Shown: positions 6,799-12,061 of the stretch, one piece after another
Position numbering within the stretch: the first letter of the stretch is position 1
Layout of the letters: every line of letters begins with the position of its first letter
Assembly: GCF_938018035.1 (NCBI RefSeq)
Contig: NZ_CALIJF010000382.1
Span: forward strand, 1-12,061
From: an uncultured Campylobacter sp.
GTDB lineage: Bacteria; Campylobacterota; Campylobacteria; Campylobacterales; Campylobacteraceae
Reading direction: 5' to 3'
Length of the DNA stretch: 12,061 nt
Notes under the pieces: generated by a model
Seen by the model: the letters and a program-made list of their open reading frames with translations, nothing else
Told to the model about the DNA's origin: nothing
Databases searched by the model: none
Translations under genes and position numbers: made by a program

Positions 6799-7170
6799 AT
6801 GAAATATCTGGTTTCAAAAAGCCTTTTTACTTTAGCCATGTCTTTTGCAGCCGCTTCCATCTTAGGTGGTTGTGGTTTTATAAAAAAGCCGATGACTAGT
6901 GAGGCGACACTCTTAGATCGCGCTGAAATGGCAACTGGTATAGATAAATCAAATCTAACGGTTGTGCCTGATTCGGTAAAAAGTGAGATCGACTCCGTGC
7001 ACTATAAGGTCAGAAGCAAAAACGGTGATTTGTATCGTTGCTATTTTTCATCCGTTATAGTAGTTGATTCTGACGTGCTTTGCACGAAAATCGTCGGAGC
7101 AGCGGGTAGTACGGGAAGCGGCAAAGGCGGTAACTGCAACGCTCTGCTTAAAAAAGCAGGCAAGTGCTAG
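6799..7170 (+). CDS. Small predicted lipoprotein, function unknown
   Basis: A 123-residue protein with a lipoprotein signal: Lys residues at 2 and 7, a hydrophobic stretch 9-22 and the lipobox LGGC, with C25 as the expected lipidated residue, so an envelope location is likely. The mature part has a polar region (about 27-65), a compact segment VHYKVRSKNGDLYRCYFSSV that looks beta-rich, and a Gly/Ser-rich tail GSTGSGKGG ending in cysteine. Besides C25 there are four cysteines (in YRCYF, VLCTK, GNCNA and the final residue), which could form two disulfides in the periplasm. I do not recognise the family. Ribosome site AAAAGGA (6786-6792) and a TATAAT box at 6763 support the start. The gene stands alone, with a different base composition from the acyltransferase before it. 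Confidence 0.8.
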   Translation: MKYLVSKSLFTLAMSFAAASILGGCGFIKKPMTSEATLLDRAEMATGIDKSNLTVVPDSVKSEIDSVHYKVRSKNGDLYRCYFSSVIVVDSDVLCTKIVGAAGSTGSGKGGNCNALLKKAGKC

Positions 7171-7277
7171 CGCGCTAAAGACGGCTTAAATCGTGCGGCT
7201 TTAAAACGGGTTCATTCGGCCCAAATGCGCGCCGCTAGCCGTTTAGGCCGCACCCGCAAAATCTTCATCGCGCCTGA

Positions 7278-7296
7278 AAAGCAGGCCCGCTGCTTT
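7278..7296. terminator. Possible terminator hairpin between convergent genes
   Basis: AAAGCAG and CTGCTTT form a perfect 7-bp stem with a 5-base loop. Read on the minus strand the stem is followed by TTTTC, giving a short U run after CTGC; on the plus strand it ends CTTTACGG. It is 108 bases after the lipoprotein stop and far from the NSS stop. Only a weak call. Confidence 0.3.
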
Positions 7297-7432
7297 ACGG
7301 CGCATTTCGGCGCTCATTATGCTAGCGGGTAGTAAAATTTTAATGCTTTTAAGCTTTGCTGAGAGGATTGCGAAATTTCAACGCATAAATTTTAAATTCG
7401 GGCGCGTTTGGGCTCTTTCGGTACAAAACGAG

Positions 7433-7448
7433 GCGTAAAATTTTACGC
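7433..7448. repeat. 16-base perfect palindrome
   Basis: GCGTAAAATTTTACGC is perfectly self-complementary and extends by a G·T and an A-T pair on each side (7431-7450). It lies in the convergent intergenic region. Its role is unknown; it could be a protein-binding site or simply a product of the abundant TAAAATTTTA words in this DNA. Confidence 0.5.
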
Positions 7449-7656
7449 TTAAATTTTACCGCGCACGATTACCGTATGAAATTTCATTGCGTTAAAGCCC
7501 TTTGCTAGGGCGCCTTGTAGGTCGTAGCGTGCGATTTGTAGCCTAGTTTAAACATCACAAATTAGCTCGCGATCCCCACGCGCCGCTTCGCCGCGTAAAT
7601 CTGCCGCGCGATTTATCGCGTGAAATTTCGCTCGCTCCTATCTATTCCGTTCGCTT

Positions 7657-9000
7657 TTATTTTCCGCCGAAAAACAGTAGATTTGCCATTATGATCACGA
7701 TCGCGACGGGCGCTACGAAGCGCAGCGAAAAGTACCAAATTTTAAATCCCAGCTCGCCCATATCGGCGCCGAAAAGTCCGCGCAGGCGCTGCGCATCCAT
7801 CACAAAGCCCACGAAGATCGCCGAGGTTAGCGCGCCGAGGGGCAGCATGACGTTTGAGCTTACGAAGTCCAAGCAGTCAAAAAAGCTCGCGTCGAAAAGC
7901 TTAAACCTGCTCGCATAATCCGCATGCATCGATAGTAGCGAGCATGCGCCTAGCACCGCTATGACGCACCCCGATATGCAGACTGCGCGCAGGCGCGAAA
8001 TTTTAAACCTGCCGATGAGATAGAAGACGAAGGGCTCGATCATCGAAACCGCGCTCGTGATCCCCGCGAAAAAGAGCGAGACGAAAAACGCGACTTCAAG
8101 CACCTGCCCCGCTAGCCCCATTTTTGCAAACATCGTAGTGAGCGAGACGAACACGAGCCCCGCACCCTGCGCGGGATCGGCGCGAAATTCGAAGATGAAG
8201 GTAAATACGATGAGCCCCATCATCAGCCCGATCGCGATGTTGATAAATACGATGTTTACCGAGCTTCGCACCAGCCGCACCCCCTCGCTAAGCGATGCCG
8301 CGTATGCCGCGATACAGCCGACGCCCACGCACAGGGTAAAGAGCGCGAGCCCGAGCGCGGAGAGGACGGAGTTAACAGTGATTTTGCTGAAGTCGGGATA
8401 GAAAAGAAATTTCGCCGCTGCGCCGAAGCCCTGCATCGTGCACGCATACGCAAGCATCGCGAGCAGCAGCACGAAAAGCAGCGGCATCATCACGACGTTT
8501 AGCCGCTCGATACCGCTTTTGATGCCGCGCGCGACGACGGAGAGCGTCAGCACGAGCGCAAGCGCGTAAAAGCCCAGGCTCGTGGCTAGCGAATGCGAGA
8601 TGAGATCGTCAAAGACGGCGCCCGCTTCCTCGGCAGTTGCGGGCAGCGGAGAAAAGCCCAAAAATATGTAGCGGATCACCCAGCCGAGGATGACGAGGTA
8701 AAAGGACAGCACCAGCATGCCGCCCGCGATGAAAACGCCTCCCGCGCGCCATTTGCGTCCGCCGCGCGGCGCCAGCGTCTCGTATGCGCTCGGCAGATCC
8801 CGCCCGCTTAGCCTGCCTAGCGCCATCTCGGCTAGGAATATGCTAAAGCCCACGCCCAGCGTGAGCGCGAGATACAAAAGCACGAAGGCGCTGCCGCCGT
8901 TTTGACCCACGAGGGTGGGGAATTTCCATGCGTTGCCAAGCCCCACCGCACCGCCTGCGACGGCAAGTATGAAGCCGATTTTGCTAAATTTATCGTTCAT
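7657..9000 (-). CDS. NSS-family sodium-dependent amino-acid transporter (copy 1)
   Basis: A 447-residue integral membrane protein of the neurotransmitter:sodium symporter family (LeuT fold), probably importing an amino acid with sodium. About 11 membrane helices are visible (roughly 8-28, 38-62, 88-113, 136-157, 167-187, 210-236, 246-271, 299-330, 338-357, 378-401, 423-444). This matches the 11-helix bacterial type such as MhsT rather than 12-helix LeuT. The unwound helix 1 motif AGGAVGLGNAWKFP holds N23 and K26, where LeuT has the gate Arg30. Helix 6 has FTLCVGVG (221-228) and helix 8 the sodium-site pair T315-S316. Start ATG is preceded by GGAGAG on the minus strand (9009-9004). A TATAGT/TATATA -10 candidate lies at 9053-9060. 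It is GC-rich (about 57% in a sampled line), above its paralogue. The substrate is unknown. Confidence 0.95.
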   Translation of the reverse strand: MNDKFSKIGFILAVAGGAVGLGNAWKFPTLVGQNGGSAFVLLYLALTLGVGFSIFLAEMALGRLSGRDLPSAYETLAPRGGRKWRAGGVFIAGGMLVLSFYLVILGWVIRYIFLGFSPLPATAEEAGAVFDDLISHSLATSLGFYALALVLTLSVVARGIKSGIERLNVVMMPLLFVLLLAMLAYACTMQGFGAAAKFLFYPDFSKITVNSVLSALGLALFTLCVGVGCIAAYAASLSEGVRLVRSSVNIVFINIAIGLMMGLIVFTFIFEFRADPAQGAGLVFVSLTTMFAKMGLAGQVLEVAFFVSLFFAGITSAVSMIEPFVFYLIGRFKISRLRAVCISGCVIAVLGACSLLSMHADYASRFKLFDASFFDCLDFVSSNVMLPLGALTSAIFVGFVMDAQRLRGLFGADMGELGFKIWYFSLRFVAPVAIVIIMANLLFFGGK

Positions 9001-9060
9001 TTTCTCTCCGATGATTTTTAAATTTTAAAGCCGCGGAATTTTAAAATTCCAAACTATATA

Positions 9061-9122
9061 CGCAAACTCACTATGAAATTTGACGCGCTATTTTTTGGAC
9101 CGCTTTAGCGCTAAATTTTAAA
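9061..9122. repeat. Direct repeat copy 1, between the NSS genes
   Basis: By hand alignment it matches 9418-9478 at 52 of 62 columns, with nine substitutions and one single-base gap. Shared core words are CTATGAAATTT, TTTTGGAC, GCTTTAGCGC and AAATTTTAAA. Arms AAATTTGACGC (9076-9086) and GCGCTAAATTT (9108-9118) pair with one wobble and one mismatch. The likeness extends upstream through AAACTAT, which on the minus strand forms part of the -10 candidate of the gene at 7657-9000. Confidence 0.8.
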
Positions 9123-9417
9123 ATTCCAAGCACAATTTTGCGCGGGCCACCACAAAATTTTACGCGCCGCTTCTGCGGCAGATTGCATAGACCACGTCAT
9201 AAACTATCGTGGCGGCTGTGCACCGACCGTCTCGGTTTATAATTTTAAAATTTCGCAGCGTGATCAGACGCGGCTGCGCTACGGCGTCTTTGCCGCGCGC
9301 ACCGATCGCCATGCAGGTTGCCGCGGTCGCGCCGAAAGCTGATTGTCGCTACATACTTTGATCTTCCTCTATCTAAACATAAAATTTTAAACTATCGCCG
9401 CAAGGCTAACGGATCGC

Positions 9418-9478
9418 CGCAAGTTCGCTATGAAATTTGGCGCGTTGCTTTTGGACTGCTTTAGCGCCAAATTTTAAA
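9418..9478. repeat. Direct repeat copy 2, just after the second NSS gene
   Basis: Partner of 9061-9122 in the same orientation. Here the hairpin is perfect: AAATTTGGCGC (9433-9443) pairs with GCGCCAAATTT (9464-9474) over 11 bp around a 20-base loop. On the minus strand it begins 33 bases beyond the stop of the 9507-10856 gene. That position and the TTT at the end of the arm allow a terminator role for that gene. Just upstream an ATCGCCGCAAG unit is tandemly doubled. Confidence 0.8.
9433..9474 (-). terminator. Possible terminator of the second NSS gene
   Basis: The 11-bp perfect stem with A-rich left and T-rich right flanks lies 33-74 bases after the stop codon at 9507. The U residues are mostly inside the stem and the loop is large, so it is not a textbook intrinsic terminator. 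Confidence 0.4.
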
Positions 9479-9506
9479 TCCATGTTATCCACCTGCTTTA
9501 CAAAAT

Positions 9507-10856
9507 TTAAAAATTTAAAATTTTTAGCTGATTGAGCGCTATCACTACGATCGCGACTGGCGCCACGAAGCGCAATAGCACGAAATACCACAGCTTAAAG
9601 CCCATTCGTCCCATATATGGGCGCAGTAGAATTTCGACGGCTCGTTTTTTGATCACGAATCCTACGAAAATCGCCACAATTATGCCGCTAAGAGGCATTA
9701 AGATATTCGAGGTTAGGTAATCAAGCACGTCAAAAAAGCTCTTGCCACCTAGGCTAAAATACTCGCTCGTGCCCCCGTAATAACCCAAAATGCAGCATAT
9801 CCCTAAAACATACGTCACGGCAAAAACTAAAAGCGAAGCGCGCTTGCGGCTTAGCTTGCGGGAGTTTACGAGATAATAAATCGCAGGCTCCAGCATCGAA
9901 ATTGCAGAAGTAATCGCCGCAAATAATAGCGAGGTGAAAAATAAAAAGGCTAGGATGTTTCCGATCGCACCGAGCTTTGAAAAAAGCACCACCAGCGAGA
10001 CAAACACTAGCCCAGGACCTTGCGCTTTGGGATCGCCGCCGAATTCAAAGATGAAGGTAAAGACGATAAGTCCCATCATCACGCCGATTAGGACATTAAT
10101 GCAGACGATATTTATGCTTGAGGTTAGGATATTGGTGCGCGCAGGCAGGCTTGCAGCATAGGTCATAATCGTAGTAACGCCCAGCGAGAGTGTAAAAAAC
10201 GCAAGTCCTAGCGCCGAAAGAACGCTATCTTTATTAAGCTTGGAAAAATCTGGCACTAGCAAGAATTTTGCGCTACGTCCGAATCCATCGAAACTCGCGG
10301 CGTAAATTAGCATCAAAACCAGCAAAATAAATAGCGCGGGCATCATCCAGACATTAAGTCGCTCGATGCCGCTTTTAACGCCTTTGGACACGATAAAAAA
10401 GCAAAATGCCGACGCTATGGTAAAGCATATCGCCGCGCTTAAAAAATCGCCACCTAAAAGCGCTTTAAACGCTGCGCCGCTTTCATCTATACTTTTTGGC
10501 AGATAAAAAGCGCTTGAGACCACGTATTTTAGGATCCAACCCATTACGACGCTGTAAAAAGCATAGATCAAAAGCGCACTAATCATAAAAAATCCCGCGT
10601 ATTTCCATGCGCCTTTGTATGAGGGCGCGAGCTTTTCAAATGCGCGCACTGGATCACTTTCGCTTAGCCTGCCGATGACGATCTCGGCTAAAAAAATCAC
10701 GAAGCTAACCAAAAGCGTCAGCAAAAGATATAGCAAGATAAATGCGCTGCCGCCGTTGGTGCCTACTAAAGTGGGGAATTTCCACGCATTACCGAGCCCT
10801 ACGGCGCTGCCCGCGACCGCGAGAATGAAGCCGATTTTGCTAAATTTATCATTCAT
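9507..10856 (-). CDS. NSS-family sodium-dependent amino-acid transporter (copy 2)
   Basis: A 449-residue paralogue of the 447-residue transporter, in the same orientation. The first 50 residues are about 90% identical and the rest diverges, with only small indels. It shows the same 11-helix LeuT-fold layout and the same helix 1 motif with N23 and K26 (AGSAVGLGNAWKFP). Pocket positions differ: S17 instead of G17, and helix 6 FTLSLGVTT (S224, T228, T229) instead of FTLCVGVGC. The helix 8 sodium-site T316-S317 is kept. This suggests shared transport mechanism but different substrate preference. Start ATG is preceded by AAGGC on the minus strand (10866-10862), and a TAATAT -10 candidate sits at 10888-10893. 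Base composition is less GC-rich than copy 1. It is divergent from the nitroreductase gene, so the two share a 121-base control region. Confidence 0.95.
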   Translation of the reverse strand: MNDKFSKIGFILAVAGSAVGLGNAWKFPTLVGTNGGSAFILLYLLLTLLVSFVIFLAEIVIGRLSESDPVRAFEKLAPSYKGAWKYAGFFMISALLIYAFYSVVMGWILKYVVSSAFYLPKSIDESGAAFKALLGGDFLSAAICFTIASAFCFFIVSKGVKSGIERLNVWMMPALFILLVLMLIYAASFDGFGRSAKFLLVPDFSKLNKDSVLSALGLAFFTLSLGVTTIMTYAASLPARTNILTSSINIVCINVLIGVMMGLIVFTFIFEFGGDPKAQGPGLVFVSLVVLFSKLGAIGNILAFLFFTSLLFAAITSAISMLEPAIYYLVNSRKLSRKRASLLVFAVTYVLGICCILGYYGGTSEYFSLGGKSFFDVLDYLTSNILMPLSGIIVAIFVGFVIKKRAVEILLRPYMGRMGFKLWYFVLLRFVAPVAIVVIALNQLKILNF

Positions 10857-10887
10857 ATTATGCCTTGTAGCGGAATTTAAAAGGGCA

Positions 10888-10893
10888 ATATTA
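10888..10893 (-). promoter_or_regulatory. Possible -10 box of the second NSS gene
   Basis: On the minus strand this reads TAATAT within TTTTGCTAATATTG, giving a leader of about 25 bases before the ATG at 10856. The TTTTGC in front is like the extended -10 context common in Campylobacter promoters. Confidence 0.4.
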
Positions 10894-10900
10894 GCAAAAT

Positions 10901-10928
10901 CTAGCTTAACTCGCCAAGCTAGCCGAGT
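10901..10928. promoter_or_regulatory. Overlapping dyads between divergent promoters, candidate operator
   Basis: CTAGCTT (10901-10907) and AAGCTAG (10916-10922) form a perfect 7-base inverted repeat with an 8-base spacer. A second pair, ACTCG (10909-10913) and CGAGT (10924-10928), interlocks with it. They sit between the two -10 candidates, at a position where a bound regulator could affect both genes. No regulator gene is adjacent. Confidence 0.45.
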
Positions 10929-10947
10929 GGAATTTAGGCAAACCCGC

Positions 10948-10953
10948 TATAAT
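10948..10953 (+). promoter_or_regulatory. -10 box of the nitroreductase gene
   Basis: A perfect TATAAT, 25 bases before the ATG, with a start point expected near 10960 and a leader of about 18 bases containing the ribosome site. No clear -35 is seen. Confidence 0.6.
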
Positions 10954-10977
10954 GCCGCGAATTTTAAAGGAGATAAA

Positions 10978-11604
10978 ATGAAATCGATAAAAGAAGTGAT
11001 GCTCTCTCGCCACAGTTGCCGTAAATTTTGCAGCTATAAACTAAATAGCGAGCTCGTGCATGAGATACTTGATCTTGCGCGCTTAAGTCCTAGCTCATGC
11101 GGATTAGAGCCTTGGAGGATGATGATAATCTCGGATCCTTGCGAGCTAAAAGAGCTTTCCGTAGCCTGTAACAGTCAGCCGCAAGTAGCTGAGTGCTCGC
11201 ACGCCGTGATTTTAATCGCGCGTAACGATCTGCGCGTGGGCGAAGCGTATTTAGAGCGCACCGTCCGCCGTCGTGCAAACACTTCGCAAAAATATGAAGC
11301 TGCGATGAATTATTTCTGCGCGAAATTTGCGGGCTTAGACGACGAAGCGCTGATGAACTACGCGACCAAGCAGCTTTATATCTTAGCGGCAAATATCGCT
11401 AATATCGCCGAGAGCTTTGACGTGCGCTCGTGCATAATGACCGGCTTTGACGCCGCGGCTCTGGAAAGATTCTGCGCTTTAGAGGCGAAATTTCGTCCCG
11501 CGATCGTCGTGGCTTTGGGACGTGGTGAACCTAGCAAATACCCGCACACGCGCTACAGGCTGGATGAAATTTTAATCTCTCGCGGCGGCAGCGAAAAAAG
11601 ATAA
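10978..11604 (+). CDS. RdxA/NfsB-like NAD(P)H nitroreductase
   Basis: A 208-residue flavin (FMN) nitroreductase of the oxygen-insensitive type, acting in the cytoplasm as a dimer. The opening RHSCRKF (11-17), the FMN-binding stretch ARLSPSSCGLEPW (33-45) and the later SCIMTGFD and ALGRGEPS closely parallel H. pylori RdxA (RHSCKMF, ARLSPSSYNTQPW, SCIIGGFD), whose length is about 210. RdxA-type enzymes reduce nitro compounds and activate metronidazole; the natural substrate is uncertain. Eight cysteines are present, which is many for 208 residues. The start at 10978 has a strong AAAGGAG (10966-10972) and a TATAAT promoter. The frame is open for 363 bases further upstream, but that part lies opposite the transporter gene and is chance. 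I leave the symbol blank because NfsB and RdxA relatives are hard to separate by eye. Confidence 0.93.
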   Translation: MKSIKEVMLSRHSCRKFCSYKLNSELVHEILDLARLSPSSCGLEPWRMMIISDPCELKELSVACNSQPQVAECSHAVILIARNDLRVGEAYLERTVRRRANTSQKYEAAMNYFCAKFAGLDDEALMNYATKQLYILAANIANIAESFDVRSCIMTGFDAAALERFCALEAKFRPAIVVALGRGEPSKYPHTRYRLDEILISRGGSEKR

Positions 11605-11625
11605 AATGAAGCATTTCTGCTCGCA

Positions 11626-11642
11626 AAGCTAGGCGCAAGCTT
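11626..11642 (+). terminator. Possible weak terminator after the nitroreductase gene
   Basis: AAGCT (11626-11630) pairs with AGCTT (11638-11642) around a 7-base loop, followed by CGTTTATT. The stem is only 5 bp and the T run is broken, so this is a tentative call 22 bases past the stop codon. Confidence 0.25.
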
Positions 11643-11729
11643 CGTTTATTAAAAGCGTCGTTTTGCGAAATTTTATCGGTTTAAAAGTGCGATAGCGTTA
11701 AAATGCGCTTAAAATTTCAAAGGATAATC

Positions 11730-12061
11730 ATGCAAGTCAAACTTCTAAATTTCACTCCGCTTTGGGTCTGCTCAAACGCGATCCGCACCTGCTGGCAGAG
11801 CTTTGAGCGCGGCGATTGCGGCGGCGCCAAAGACCTAGCGCTCATTGACCGCGTCGGCAACCAGCTCAAGCACTCAAGCACGCTGGAGCACCTCTACTAC
11901 AACTTCTACATCAGCGGTATTTCGCGCGCGCTGCTTCAGGAGCTGGCGCGCCACCGCCTAGCAAGCCTTAGCGTAAAATCCACGCGCTACACTCTCAAAG
12001 AATTGCGCGGCGAGGGCAGCTTCGCACAAGGGGATTTCGAAAACGCCGCGCGATACATCGT
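11730..12061 (+). CDS. thyX: Flavin-dependent thymidylate synthase ThyX, 5' part
   Basis: The first 110 residues of ThyX, which makes dTMP from dUMP using FAD, NADPH and methylene-tetrahydrofolate. It is the sole route to dTMP in many Campylobacterota that lack ThyA. The ATG at 11730 follows AAAGGA (11719-11724). The translation begins MQVKLLNFTPLWVCSNAIRT and contains the ThyX signature RHRLASLSVKSTRY, which fits RHRx7S, plus the HSSTLEHLYYNFYISGISRALLQELARHR stretch that binds dUMP and flavin. The frame is open to the right edge. Family members here are about 200-210 residues, so roughly half is visible. It is 125 bases from the nitroreductase gene and probably has its own promoter. Confidence 0.96.
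   Translation, partial: MQVKLLNFTPLWVCSNAIRTCWQSFERGDCGGAKDLALIDRVGNQLKHSSTLEHLYYNFYISGISRALLQELARHRLASLSVKSTRYTLKELRGEGSFAQGDFENAARYI

Larger units (their letters stand above)
7171..7656. other. 486-base intergenic region between convergent genes, rich in inverted repeats
   Basis: This lies between the lipoprotein stop and the stop of the first NSS gene on the other strand, so both transcripts must end here. No credible gene is seen. Structures visible: long imperfect arms GTGCGGC (7193-7199) with GCCGCAC (7247-7253); hairpin AAAGCAG-GCCCG-CTGCTTT (7278-7296); palindrome GCGTAAAATTTTACGC (7433-7448); and hairpin CGCGAT-TT-ATCGCG (7607-7620). None is followed by a long T run, so factor-dependent ends may be used. 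Confidence 0.5.
9001..9506. other. 506-base intergenic region between the two NSS genes
   Basis: No gene is supported. Both flanking transporters read leftward, so this holds the end of the 9507-10856 gene and the promoter of the 7657-9000 gene. It contains two copies of a roughly 62-base element (9061-9122 and 9418-9478), a perfect palindrome GGAATTTTAAAATTCC (9035-9050) whose right half recurs at 9114-9129, and a short tandem repeat ATCGCCGCAAG (9394-9404 and 9413-9423). The centre (about 9130-9360) is GC-rich without a recognisable motif. Confidence 0.6.

Noticed and set aside
7130..7141. GSTGSGKGG near the lipoprotein end as a nucleotide-binding loop
   Set aside because: It is in the tail of an exported lipoprotein and lacks the fold around a P-loop; it is better read as a flexible Gly/Ser linker.
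7691..8905. Plus-strand frames opposite the first NSS gene
   Set aside because: They read as low-complexity Ser/Pro/Ala/Arg peptides, typical shadows of membrane-protein genes.
9001..9506. CRISPR array, because of the repeats between the two transporters
   Set aside because: Only two diverged copies occur 357 bases apart, with no regular spacing, spacers or cas genes.
10615..10977. Open frame continuing upstream of the nitroreductase, giving a 329-residue protein
   Set aside because: It runs opposite the NSS gene and is a shadow of it. The TATAAT, the AAAGGAG and the start of family homology all point to ATG 10978.

Overview
The window looks like the chromosome of a Campylobacter or close relative in the Campylobacterota. 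It has a fabG-acpP-fabF-accA cluster, a Campylobacterota-like Rho, a paired set of NSS transporters, an RdxA-like nitroreductase and a ThyX with the motif RHRLASLSVKS. The housekeeping genes are moderately GC-rich for this group, and the intergenic DNA is full of AAATTTTA-type words. By eye this suggests one of the higher-GC (oral-type) Campylobacter species rather than C. jejuni. The species call is inference.

Layout. 1-2818 (+): a type II fatty-acid synthesis operon with the 3' end of fabG, then acpP, fabF (TTG start) and accA (1-base overlap with fabF). 2879-4225 (+): rho, 60 bases downstream. 4226-6443 (+): a markedly AT-rich block holding one large surface-glycan acyltransferase gene (acyltransferase-3 membrane domain plus SGNH domain). 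It is broken into two frames exactly at a run of eight G residues. 6799-7170 (+): a small cysteine-containing lipoprotein of unknown role. 7657-9000 and 9507-10856 (both -): two paralogous sodium:neurotransmitter-symporter (NSS) family transporters, separated by a 506-base gene-free stretch carrying a duplicated element of about 62 bases. 10978-11604 (+): an RdxA/NfsB-type nitroreductase, divergent from the second transporter across a short promoter region with overlapping dyads. 11730-end (+): the 5' part of thyX.

How the genes fit together. FabG, ACP, FabF and AccA supply and run fatty-acid chain elongation. The acyltransferase probably decorates an envelope glycan, with the G tract acting as a length-dependent on/off switch; eight Gs is the OFF length in this assembly, and seven or ten would restore the full protein of about 672-673 residues. 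The two NSS proteins are likely amino-acid importers with differing substrate pockets, suiting an organism that feeds on amino acids. The nitroreductase and ThyX are flavoproteins with no obvious functional link to the transporters.

The most noteworthy observations are the phase-variable acyltransferase, the duplicated element between the two transporters (all nine base substitutions are transitions), and the overlapping dyads between the divergent NSS and nitroreductase promoters. I did not find a wholly new multi-gene system. There is no CRISPR array, tRNA, rRNA or insertion sequence that I can support.
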